DNA of 8,751 nucleotides from a bacterium (GTDB lineage: Bacteria; Actinomycetota; Acidimicrobiia; Acidimicrobiales; CATQHL01): NCBI GenBank assembly GCA_026713745.1, contig JAPONU010000499.1, positions 1-8,751 on the forward strand, given 5' to 3'. A program made the translations under genes and the position numbers. Positions within the stretch are counted from its first letter, which is position 1, and each line of letters begins with the position of its first letter. This document shows, one piece after another, positions 1 through 6,344 of this stretch. Under the pieces are notes generated by a model. The model saw nothing but the letters and a program-made list of their open reading frames with translations, searched no databases and was not told the origin of the DNA.

Positions 1-1136
1 CGCCTCGACGGCGAGGTCTCCTGTTGGGGGTATGTGAACAACAGCGAGCCACGCATCCCTCTGGCGGTGTACGCGGAGGTGGCCGGCGACAGCGTCCGGG
101 CACGTCACGCCGACAGGCACGCCGAGTCGGAGGACACGTGGCTGCTCCATGCGTACAGCAGGATGCTGGCCTATGTCGATCTGGTGAACCCGCCGCCGGG
201 TCCGTTCGTGGCGGTCGACGCCGGCGACGTGCGGGCGTGCGGGTTGCACGCCGACGGCGAGATCTCGTGTTGGGGCTACGGGCCGGCGAGGAGTCCGCCC
301 CGCCGCCGGGTCCGTTCGCGACCACGCCGCTCGCCACCCACCCCGTCACCCCTCAGGAGGACACCCCTCCAACCGTCACGGACTCCCGCGATGCGAGGGG
401 CGTTGGCGGGCCGGTCGTCGACGGTTCGGGCGAGGTCGTCGACGTCGTGGAGTTGTCGCTGTTCGAGCGTCCCGAGGGGCTGCCGGAGTCGGGGTGCGCG
501 GGCCGCTGGGCTCCGGGTCGGCCGGTGCGGTCCTTCACCGGGACGAACATGGACTACTCGGAGGCGTTCGCGCCGCATTCGACGGTGCGAGTATCGGCGT
601 GGGGCGCCGCATGGCCGTTGGACGGCTCGGACTTCTGGGAGTTGGCGCCGGTGGCGATGCCGACGGTGACCGCCGACGCGCGGGGCCGCGTCGTGGTGGA
701 CTGGGCGGTGCCCGAGGTGCCGCAGGATCCGGTGAACGCGGGTCTGGCTGCGTACTTCCTCAGAGCCGAGGGCGCGACCCCGTCGGGTGTTCCGGTGGAG
801 GCGTCCTCGTTCCAGCCGCACTTCGTGTACGCGGACGTGGGGCCGTGCGCGCATCGCGACGACGTCACCTCGACGAGCGGGCGTGCGGTGCGCATCGACG
901 TGCTGGCGAACGACGTGGCGCCCACGGGCGGCACGCTGGACCCCACCTCGGTGGAGGTCGACGCGTTCTGGGTCGGAGAACGCAGCGGGGAGTTCGTCGT
1001 AAACCCCGCCGACGGGTCGATCACGTTCACGCCCCTCCGCTATTTCGTTGGCATCGCGCCCGCCCGCTACACGGTCTCGGACACCTGGGGCACCGAGGTC
1101 TCGTCGTACATCCGCGTGACCGTCACCGAGGACTGA
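1..1136 (+). pseudogene. RCC1-like / Big_9 surface protein, 3' part, frameshifted (copy 1)
   Basis: The 5' end lies outside the window. From base 1 the reading frame is frame 1 and encodes the end of one RCC1-like blade (CWG at 22-30), a short helical insert containing 'LAVYAEVAGDS', and a last blade with CGL at 238 and CWG at 268. Around 288-303 the homology jumps to frame 3, where 'PPPGPF' continues and an open frame runs to TGA at 1134-1136. This fits a one-base deletion (or two-base insertion). The frame-3 part ends in a Big_9/cadherin-like domain with 'DVLANDVAP', 'GSITFTP' and 'ARYTVSD'. The layout matches the C-terminal half of the gene at 2426-4588, so the two are paralogues. The likely product is an exported or surface-anchored repeat protein of unknown ligand. 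I call it a pseudogene because of the frameshift. A sequencing or assembly error is the main alternative and would make it an intact gene. Confidence 0.75.
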
Positions 1137-1151
1137 CCATCACCGCCACGA
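1080..1151 (+). repeat. 72-bp direct repeat, copy A (partner 4923-4994)
   Basis: These bases cover the last codons of copy 1 ('DTWGTEVSSYI...'), its TGA stop and 15 bases beyond. They recur at 4923-4994 with about seven mismatches, and the match stops abruptly after the shared bases CCACGA. Because the repeat crosses the stop codon into non-coding DNA, it reflects DNA duplication rather than protein-level constraint. Confidence 0.85.
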
Positions 1152-1191
1152 CTGGAAATCCCCCGAGATCGTGGAGGCATGCTCTAACGCG

Positions 1192-1352
1192 AAAGGAGAG
1201 CGATGTCGGAGATAGGCGACGTTCTGACCGGGAGTTCCGCGGCGGCGCGGTGCGGATCGTAACCGAGACGGGCAAGCTGATCGCCCACGTGGCCCGTGAT
1301 CTGGATATCCATACGGGCACGTTGGGGAACTGGTGCAGGCGGAGCGGAGTCG
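1192..1352 (+). pseudogene. IS3-family transposase OrfA remnant (5' end only)
   Basis: A Shine-Dalgarno AAAGGAG at 1192-1198 precedes an ATG at 1203. The ATG frame (MSE...) is closed soon after, but frame 2 from about 1211 reads RRRSDREFRGGAVRIV, then 'IAHVARDL' and 'GTLGNW'. This is the characteristic N-terminal helix-turn-helix of IS3-type OrfA (HTH_Tnp_1) proteins common in actinomycetes, which usually read REFREGAVRIV...VARDLGI..GTLGNW. An indel near 1209-1212 separates the start codon from the homologous frame. Homology stops at about 1350 (CRR), so only about 45 residues of the roughly 100-residue OrfA remain. OrfB, its DDE catalytic domain and clear terminal inverted repeats are absent. 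The remnant is fused out of frame to the 5' edge of the RTX gene and is not functional as a transposase. Confidence 0.75.
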
Positions 1353-2438
1353 CCGCCGGCGGCGGGTGATGACACGGCCTTCGTCGAGGCTGGTTCGGTG
1401 ACCGATGTGCGCGTGTTGGACAACGACGTGGACCTCGACGGGAATCTGGATGTGTTGTCGTTGGCGGTCACGGTGTCGCCGGGGTCCGGTGTGCCGACCG
1501 TCGAGGAGGTCTCGGGCCACGAGTTGGTGGTGCGCTACCGGGCACCCGCGGCCGGCGGCCGTGAGGGTTTCTCGTACCGGGTCTGTGACGCGTTGGGGGC
1601 CTGCGACGATGCCGAGGTGTCGGTGTGGCTCGCGCCGGGTGCGTGCACGATTTCGGGCACGGCGGGCAATGATGTGTTGATGGGCACGGCGGGTGATGAC
1701 GTGATCTGCGGTTTCGGCGGCAATGACGTGATCTCGGGTCTCGGCGGTAACGATGTGCTGTGGGGCGGCGCCGGCAATGACGCCCTGTACGGCGACGATC
1801 CCGCCAGCCCCGGCGTTGGTGGGGATGATGTGCTGTTCGGTGGCGCCGGTGACGACACCCTCCTCGGCGGCGCCGGGGCGGACGCCATCTGGGGAGGCGA
1901 CGGGACAGATTCCGCCTGGGGCGGCGCCGGCGTCGACAAGCTCCACGGCGGTCCGGGCGCCGATGTGCTCAACGGCGAGGGCGGCGCGGATGTCGTGTGG
2001 GGCGGCCCTGATGATGATGTGCTGTGGGGGTTCGGCGGCGACGACACCCTTTGGGGAGGCCCGGGTGATGACAGGCTCCACGGCGGTCCGGGCGCCGACA
2101 GTTTGCGCGGCGGGCGGGGTGGTGACGATCTGGACGGCGGACCTGACGGGGACACCTTGTGGGGCGGCCTCGGCGCGGACACCCTGCGTGGCGGGCTCGG
2201 CGCCGACGCCATGTTGGGCGGCCCGGGTGATGACAGGCTCCACGGCGGGCCGGGTGGTGATGAACTCGTCGGAGACAACGGCGACGACACGCTGTGGGGC
2301 GACGACGGCGATGACCGCCTCTACGGTTCCTGGGGTGACGACACCCTCAACGGTGGGCAAGGCGACGATTTCGTGGGCGGTGGCCCCGGAGTCGATGCCT
2401 GTACCAGCGGCCCCCACTCCACCGGATGCGAACCATAA
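1296..2438 (+). CDS. Headless Big_9-RTX calcium-binding repeat protein
   Basis: Recognisable protein begins near residue 22 ('AGDDTAFVEAGS'). Residues 22-113 form a Big_9/cadherin-like domain ('RVLDNDVDLDGN', 'FSYRVCDALGACDDAEVSV'). Residues 121-369 hold 27 RTX units of the form GGxGxDxUx, which in this family coil into a calcium-filled parallel beta-roll. The end carries a Cys pair (C369, C378). The GTG at 1296 is only the most upstream start: it lies inside the transposase remnant, has no Shine-Dalgarno, and gives an N-terminus with no signal peptide. RTX proteins normally leave the cell, and actinobacterial ones usually carry an N-terminal signal. I infer that the original 5' end was lost when the IS fragment joined at about 1345-1362. 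The long uninterrupted repeat frame argues for recent loss or continued use. It could be a pseudogene, or be expressed as a cytoplasmic fragment. Confidence 0.6.
   Translation: MIWISIRARWGTGAGGAESPPAAGDDTAFVEAGSVTDVRVLDNDVDLDGNLDVLSLAVTVSPGSGVPTVEEVSGHELVVRYRAPAAGGREGFSYRVCDALGACDDAEVSVWLAPGACTISGTAGNDVLMGTAGDDVICGFGGNDVISGLGGNDVLWGGAGNDALYGDDPASPGVGGDDVLFGGAGDDTLLGGAGADAIWGGDGTDSAWGGAGVDKLHGGPGADVLNGEGGADVVWGGPDDDVLWGFGGDDTLWGGPGDDRLHGGPGADSLRGGRGGDDLDGGPDGDTLWGGLGADTLRGGLGADAMLGGPGDDRLHGGPGGDELVGDNGDDTLWGDDGDDRLYGSWGDDTLNGGQGDDFVGGGPGVDACTSGPHSTGCEP
1578..1609 (+). repeat. 32-bp exact direct repeat, copy A (partner 4591-4622)
   Basis: The stretch encoding 'RVCDALGACD' at the end of the Big_9 domain is identical at the DNA level to 4591-4622. 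Weaker similarity continues downstream to about 1710 / 4700. Copy B lacks one 27-base RTX unit and one further base in that stretch. Confidence 0.9.
1656..2402 (+). repeat. RTX nonapeptide array, 27-bp period, 27 units
   Basis: In-frame tandem degenerate repeats have a strict 9-residue register from GTAGNDVLM (residues 121-129) to GGPGVDAC (362-369). One insert of seven residues (GDDPASPGVGG region, residues 166-181) breaks the register. The conserved Gly and Asp positions are the calcium ligands of RTX beta-rolls. A 28-bp block at 2059-2086 is repeated exactly at 2221-2248, 162 bases (six units) away, which suggests internal duplication or gene conversion. Confidence 0.92.
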
Positions 2439-4588
2439 GCCCTCACGCCCAAAGGCGGCACCGGAGGCGGGTGGCGCGCTGGATCGTGTGTGTCGTCGTG
2501 CTGGTCGCTCTCGCTGCTGGGGCGTGTGGTGGTGGAGATGGCGCGGATGGCGAGGCTGGCGGGTCGGCGCGGGCGGCGGCGGGGGCGCGGTCGGGGTTGT
2601 TGTCTTTGGGTGACTTGTCAGGTGGGTGCGGGTTGGGTGTGGACGGGTCGTTGGTGTGTTGGGGTTCGGGGGCGCCGGAGGACGCGCCGGCGGGGGCGTT
2701 CGCGGCGGTGGCTGTGGGGTTGGTGCATGGGTGCGGGTTGCGTCCGGGCGGCACCGTGGAGTGTTGGGGCGCGGATGGGCGTTTCGGCTTCGTCGGCGGC
2801 GGGGAGGCGGTGGCGCCGGGTGGGGTGTTCGTGGCGATTTCTGCGGGGGGTGGGCGTTCGTGCGGTCTGCGTCCCGACGGGGTGGCGGAGTGTTGGGGCG
2901 GGGATTGGGAGTTGGAGGACGGTGTGGTGGCGCCGGGTGGTGAGGTGGCGGCGCCGGGGGGTGTTTTCGAGGCGGTGAGTGTGGGGTATGCGCACGCCTG
3001 TGGTTTGCGCCCCGGCGGGGGGGTGGCGTGTTGGGGCACGAACTGGTTCGGTCAGGCCGGCGCGCCCGAGGAGGGGGACTTCGTGGCGGTGACCGCGGGG
3101 GCGAGTCACACCTGCGGGTTGCGGGTTGACGGGTCGGCGGCGTGTTGGGGCGCCGACTCGATGGACGCCGGCGCCGCGGGCTCGTCGGGGTTCCGTTTCG
3201 GCGGCGGCGAGCAGGCCTACGAGGACTACTTCCGCGAGGAGGTGTATTGGAATGTGGCGTCGTTGCCGCGGTCGGCGACGCTGATGACCATCGCCGACGC
3301 GGTGCCCGATGTGGCGCTGATCGGCGCGCTGGTGGAGCGGGCGGCGCGCTGGGAGCCGCCGTCGGGGCCGTTCGTGGCGCTGAGCGCCGGTGCGGGTTTC
3401 ACGTGCGGGTTGCGCGCTGACGGCGAGGTGGAGTGTTGGGGTTATGTCGCCGACGAGGAGCCCCGCGTCCCGCTGGCGGTCTACGCGGAGGTGGCCGGTG
3501 ACAGTATCCGGGAGGCCCACGCGGCCAAACAGGTCGAGCTGGAACGCAGCTGGGCCGCATTCGGGGACAAGGACTACTGGGACCTGGACGACGACGAACG
3601 GGTGGCGGTGCAACTCGGCCGCCTGGAACTGGTCGCCTATGGCACGATGCTCGCCTATGTCGACCTGGTGGACCCGCCGCCGGGACCGTTCCTCGCCGTC
3701 GACGCCGCCGGGCGGCGGGTCTGCGGCCTGCGCCCCGGTGGCGCCGTCGACTGCTGGGGCGTTGCCGTCGACGCCGACCGCGGGCCGCCGCCGGGTCCCT
3801 ACGCCACCGAGGCTCCCGAACTGAGCATCGACCCCACAGACCTCGATGCGCAACACACACCGTTGGAACCAGACGCCGAGACAGCCGGTGACGGTGGGGT
3901 GTTGCCGGAGGTGGTGACGGTGCCGTTGTGGGGCCGGCCGGTGGAGAATTTGGATTTGGGGTGTGGGACGTTCTGGATGGCGGGCGAGCGGGTGCAGCTG
4001 CGGGCTGGGGGGTTCGCGCCGAATTCGACGGTGTCGTTGTCGGCGGAGGCGGGCACGGTGTCGCGTCGTGACGGGTCGTATGTGGCGGAGTTGTTGCCGC
4101 CGGTGGAGGTCCCGTCGGCGACCGCCGACGGTGAGGGGAATCTGTCGGTGATCTGGACTGTGCCCGAGGCGCCGGAGATTGAAGGCTATGGGGGTCCGGT
4201 GTGGTATGTGCCGAAGGCGGAGGGTGACAGTGCCCGGGCGGGTGTTCGTGTGGAGGCGCTCCCGGTTGAGGTGAAGATTGCGTATCCGGGTGTGTTTTCG
4301 TGCGCGGCGGTGCCCGACGCGGCGGTGACGGTGTTGGGCGTGCCGGTGCGGGTCGATGTGTTGGCGAATGATGTGGCACCGCCGGGCGGGGTGTTGGATC
4401 CGGCGTCGGTGATGGTGGGGCCGGCGGTCGGTGGGGAGTTCGTGGTGGATCCGGTTGACGGGTCGTTGACGTTCACGCCGGATCCGGGGTTCGTGGGCAC
4501 CGCGTCGGCGCGTTACACGGTGTTGGATTCTTGGAACGGCGGCTTTCGCGCAGAGGTCTCGGTGACCGTCCAGCGGAGTGATCCGTGA
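2426..4588 (+). CDS. Seven-blade RCC1-like repeat lipoprotein with C-terminal Big_9 domain (copy 2)
   Basis: The 720-residue product has a basic N-terminus (RRHRRR), a hydrophobic stretch (residues 19-31) and a loose lipobox AGAC with C34, so it is probably a lipid-anchored exported protein. Seven RCC1-like blades follow, each with the signature CGL-x8-CWG. The Cys pairs are 68/78, 103/113, 146/156, 192/202, 230/240, 327/337 and 433/443. Seven blades would close a propeller like eukaryotic RCC1. Helical insertions (about 262-310 and 346-413) lie between blades 5/6 and 6/7. Residues 495-610 form a second, Ig-like region, and 628-715 a Big_9/cadherin-like domain ('VRVDVLANDVAPPGG', 'GSLTFTPDPGFVG'). 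Surface binding or adhesion is inferred; the ligand is unknown. The ATG overlaps the RTX gene's end by 13 bases and has no clear Shine-Dalgarno. GTG at 2471 is an alternative start, though its GGAGG (2463-2467) is only three bases away. Confidence 0.85.
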   Translation: MRTISPHAQRRHRRRVARWIVCVVVLVALAAGACGGGDGADGEAGGSARAAAGARSGLLSLGDLSGGCGLGVDGSLVCWGSGAPEDAPAGAFAAVAVGLVHGCGLRPGGTVECWGADGRFGFVGGGEAVAPGGVFVAISAGGGRSCGLRPDGVAECWGGDWELEDGVVAPGGEVAAPGGVFEAVSVGYAHACGLRPGGGVACWGTNWFGQAGAPEEGDFVAVTAGASHTCGLRVDGSAACWGADSMDAGAAGSSGFRFGGGEQAYEDYFREEVYWNVASLPRSATLMTIADAVPDVALIGALVERAARWEPPSGPFVALSAGAGFTCGLRADGEVECWGYVADEEPRVPLAVYAEVAGDSIREAHAAKQVELERSWAAFGDKDYWDLDDDERVAVQLGRLELVAYGTMLAYVDLVDPPPGPFLAVDAAGRRVCGLRPGGAVDCWGVAVDADRGPPPGPYATEAPELSIDPTDLDAQHTPLEPDAETAGDGGVLPEVVTVPLWGRPVENLDLGCGTFWMAGERVQLRAGGFAPNSTVSLSAEAGTVSRRDGSYVAELLPPVEVPSATADGEGNLSVIWTVPEAPEIEGYGGPVWYVPKAEGDSARAGVRVEALPVEVKIAYPGVFSCAAVPDAAVTVLGVPVRVDVLANDVAPPGGVLDPASVMVGPAVGGEFVVDPVDGSLTFTPDPGFVGTASARYTVLDSWNGGFRAEVSVTVQRSDP
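2609..3760 (+). repeat. RCC1-like blade repeats (7) with paired cysteines
   Basis: The blade-defining codons for Cys-Trp-Gly recur as the DNA word TGTTGGGG in six of seven blades; the seventh uses TGCTGGGG. Blade spacing is 35-46 residues for blades 1-5, then 97 and 106 residues for the last two because of helical inserts. The same signature occurs at 22-30 and 238-276 in copy 1. Confidence 0.85.
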
Positions 4589-4979
4589 AACGGGTCTGTG
4601 ACGCGTTGGGGGCCTGCGACGACGCCGACGGGGTGGTGGTGCTCGCGCCGGGGCGTACACGATCCTGGCCACGGCGGGTGATGATGTGATCTGTTTGGGT
4701 GAGTTGGAGGATGGGTTCGCGTATCGGGTGGAGGCGGGCGCCGGTGATGATGTCGTGGTAGGGGGTGCGGGTGATGATGTGATTCTGGGCGGTCCGGGGG
4801 AGGATTCGTTGTTCGGGCGTGGCGGGAATGATCATCTCGACGGCGGGCCGGGTGCGGATGTGATCTATGGGGGCGAGGGGTTCGACACGGTTGTGGGCGT
4901 CGATCGGGCCGGCACCGTGTCCGACACCTGGGGCACCGAGGTGTCGTCGTACATCTGGCCGACCGTCACCGAAAACTGA
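4589..4979 (+). pseudogene. Mosaic Big_9/RTX remnant
   Basis: It begins directly after the stop of the upstream lipoprotein gene, with no start codon, in frame 1: 'RVCDALGACDDAD', identical in DNA to 1578-1609. Near 4652 one base is missing relative to the upstream unit, and homology moves to frame 3 (GAYTILATAGDDVIC). About six RTX units follow ('GAGDDVVVG', 'GAGDDVILG', 'GGNDHLDG', 'GADVIYGG'). The frame then runs into a tail 'SDTWGTEVSSYI' copied from the end of copy 1 and stops at 4977-4979. A GTG at 4686 could start a 97-residue peptide, but it would lack a signal peptide and a proper Big_9 domain. Mixed parentage plus the frameshift make a recombination scar the best reading. Confidence 0.78.
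4591..4622 (+). repeat. 32-bp exact direct repeat, copy B (partner 1578-1609)
   Basis: It is identical to 1578-1609 and sits two bases after the stop codon of the RCC1 lipoprotein gene, so it marks the left junction of the mosaic remnant. Confidence 0.9.
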
Positions 4980-4994
4980 CCATCACCGCCACGA
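4923..4994 (+). repeat. 72-bp direct repeat, copy B (partner 1080-1151)
   Basis: It matches the end of copy 1, including stop codon and trailing bases, with about seven mismatches. It forms the right part of the mosaic remnant and ends at 4994. Confidence 0.85.
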
Positions 4995-5000
4995 TCCACA

Positions 5001-5061
5001 CCACCGAGAGAACGGTGGATCCGGGCTGACGCACCGGCCGGCGACCGCCGGCATGGCCGGT
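5001..5061. terminator. Hairpin cluster between convergent units
   Basis: Two structures fill the 81-base gap between the + strand array and the - strand SnoaL/SDR unit. The first is a perfect 6-bp stem CCACCG (5001-5006) / CGGTGG (5013-5018) with loop AGAGAA. The second is ACCGGCC (5033-5039) pairing with GGCCGGT (5055-5061), with inner GGCG/CGCC, and it touches the stop codon of the - strand gene. Neither has a T-tract, so terminator function in both directions is inferred from position and stem strength only. Confidence 0.4.
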
Positions 5062-5468
5062 CAGTCCCGCCACACCTGCCGCTTCAGGATCTCCGTGTCC
5101 ATGTGGAAGTCCAGGCCGACGATGGCGCCGTCGGCGACTCGGGAGACCAGGACCTCGATGAGATCCAGCCGGGCACCCTCGATGTCGTTGCCCTCGGGCC
5201 ATTCCCCCCTGCCGGTGCCGGTCGCCCGGTAGACGTAGCACGCACCGTTCTCCTCGACGATGCGGTGCAGGATTTCGAACTGGGCGTCGGGGAAGTGCTC
5301 GTAGAAGGCGCTGTGCATCTCGTGCAGCCCGGCTCGGTCGTAGGGGTAGGGGGCTCCCTCGTCGTTGATCTCGCAGTTCACACCGAGCACCGAGACCAGC
5401 AAATCCGGGTCGTGGCTGTTGACGCCCTCGAAGAAGGTCTCCATGAGCCGTTCGTTGGTTTCTCGCAT
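5061..5468 (-). CDS. SnoaL/NTF2-like family protein
   Basis: The 135-residue protein has the usual length and layout of the SnoaL-like branch of the NTF2 fold. An N-terminal helix 'RLMETFFEGVNSHDPDLL' is followed by a strand with an acidic segment ('CEINDEGAPYP') and the helix 'GLHEMHSAFYEHFPDAQFEI'. Three strands end the protein, including 'ARLDLIEVLVSRVADGAIVGLDFHMDTEIL'. Members are small cone-shaped proteins that act as cyclases, isomerases, hydrolases or binding partners, so the reaction cannot be read from sequence. The ATG at 5468 follows a GGAG at 5483-5480, 11 bases away. It lies 27 bases downstream of the SDR gene on the same strand, so the two are almost certainly co-transcribed and may act on the same small molecule. 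Confidence 0.85.
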   Translation of the reverse strand: MRETNERLMETFFEGVNSHDPDLLVSVLGVNCEINDEGAPYPYDRAGLHEMHSAFYEHFPDAQFEILHRIVEENGACYVYRATGTGRGEWPEGNDIEGARLDLIEVLVSRVADGAIVGLDFHMDTEILKRQVWRD

Positions 5469-5495
5469 GATCTGGCTCGCTCCGCAGTGAGTCCG

Positions 5496-6344
5496 TCAGT
5501 CGGCGCCGGGCCCGTAGTCCTCGGGGTAGCCCTCCATCGGCTGGGCCAGGATCCCGCCGTCCACCGTGAGAAACGTCCCCGTCACGAACGACGACAACCC
5601 CGACGCCAGGAAGAGCGTGGCGATCGCCACGTCGTCGGGGCTGCACAGCCTTCCCAGCGGAACGTGGTCGACGATGCCGGCGAACTCCGCCTCGACGTCG
5701 ATGCCGTGCGGCGCGACCGCCTTGATGAAGTCCGCGACCCCTTCTGTCAGAGATGCCCCAGGGCAGATGGCGTTGACGCGGATGCCCCACGGCGCCAACT
5801 CCATCGCCAGGGCGCGGGTCAGACCGATGAGGGCGTGCTTCGAGGTGATGTAGTGGATCAGTCCCGGTGAGGACGGCTGGAACGAGTCCACCGACGCCAT
5901 GTTGATGATGACCCCGCCCTTGCCGTCGGCGCGCATCCCGCGAGCCGCGGCCTGGGCACACAGGAAGCTGCCCGTGATGTTGGTATTGATGACGCGCTGG
6001 AACTCCTCAAGCGGCATCTCGTCGAGCAGGTAGTTGGAGAACGCGCCCGCGTTGTTCACGAACACGTCGATGCGGCCCGTCAACTGCTGCGCCTCGGCAA
6101 CGAGGTTGAGGATCGAGTCGTGGTCGGTCACGTCCACCCGGATGGCAACACCCCTGCCGTCGGGAATCGAGGCTGCGACGTTCTGCGCCTTGTCCAGACT
6201 GCGGGCGGCGGCTACCACCGTCGCGCCGGCTTCGCCCATCCTGCGGGCGATGGCGGCGCCGAACCCCTGAGAACCGCCCGTGATGACGGCGCACTGACCG
6301 GACAGGTCGACCAGATCGGCAATCCGTTTGTCGCCGGTCTCCAT
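5496..6344 (-). CDS. Classical short-chain dehydrogenase/reductase (SDR)
   Basis: The 282-residue Rossmann-fold NAD(P)-dependent oxidoreductase has all expected motifs: TGGSQGFG (22-29, cofactor glycine motif), D71 ('VDVTD'), NNAG (97-100), N122, S151, Y165 and K169 (YITSK) as the N-S-Y-K catalytic tetrad, PG (195-196) and 'VTGTFLTVDGG' (255-264). R48 after the second strand (AARS) suggests NADP(H), as an inference. Length and motifs fit the FabG/gluconate-5-dehydrogenase-like group, but the substrate, an alcohol or sugar/ketone, cannot be assigned. The short tail (LAQPMEGYPEDYGPGAD) is acidic. Start ATG 6344 is supported by a GAGGGGG Shine-Dalgarno at 6357-6351. It is the first gene of a leftward pair with the SnoaL-like gene and is divergent from an ABC sugar-type importer, which suggests a role in using the imported compound. 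Confidence 0.92.
   Translation of the reverse strand: METGDKRIADLVDLSGQCAVITGGSQGFGAAIARRMGEAGATVVAAARSLDKAQNVAASIPDGRGVAIRVDVTDHDSILNLVAEAQQLTGRIDVFVNNAGAFSNYLLDEMPLEEFQRVINTNITGSFLCAQAAARGMRADGKGGVIINMASVDSFQPSSPGLIHYITSKHALIGLTRALAMELAPWGIRVNAICPGASLTEGVADFIKAVAPHGIDVEAEFAGIVDHVPLGRLCSPDDVAIATLFLASGLSSFVTGTFLTVDGGILAQPMEGYPEDYGPGAD

Noticed and set aside
494..1190. Frame-2 open frame through copy 1
   Set aside because: The peptide is Arg/Gly-rich shadow sequence; only its last part (after about 1203) is meaningful, as the transposase remnant. The Big_9 domain is in frame 3.
1137..1191. Possible left inverted-repeat end of an IS element
   Set aside because: No matching right end is visible and no clear terminal inverted repeat or target duplication could be found.
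1656..2402. Regular repeats that could suggest a CRISPR array
   Set aside because: The period is 27 bases with no distinct spacers and an unbroken RTX reading frame.
1140..2417. 425-codon open frame on the - strand opposite the RTX repeats
   Set aside because: It mirrors the 27-base period of the RTX array and yields repetitive VITR/AAPQHI peptides with no known domain; the + strand frame has clear RTX ligands.
2618..4672. 684-codon open frame on the - strand opposite the RCC1 lipoprotein gene
   Set aside because: Its Arg/His/Pro-rich product is typical of an antisense shadow in high-GC DNA; the + strand has seven conserved blades and a Big_9 domain.
4686..4979. Stand-alone 97-residue RTX gene
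   Set aside because: The GTG start has no ribosome-binding site, homology extends upstream of it across a frameshift, and the tail is a copied fragment, so a mosaic pseudogene fits better.
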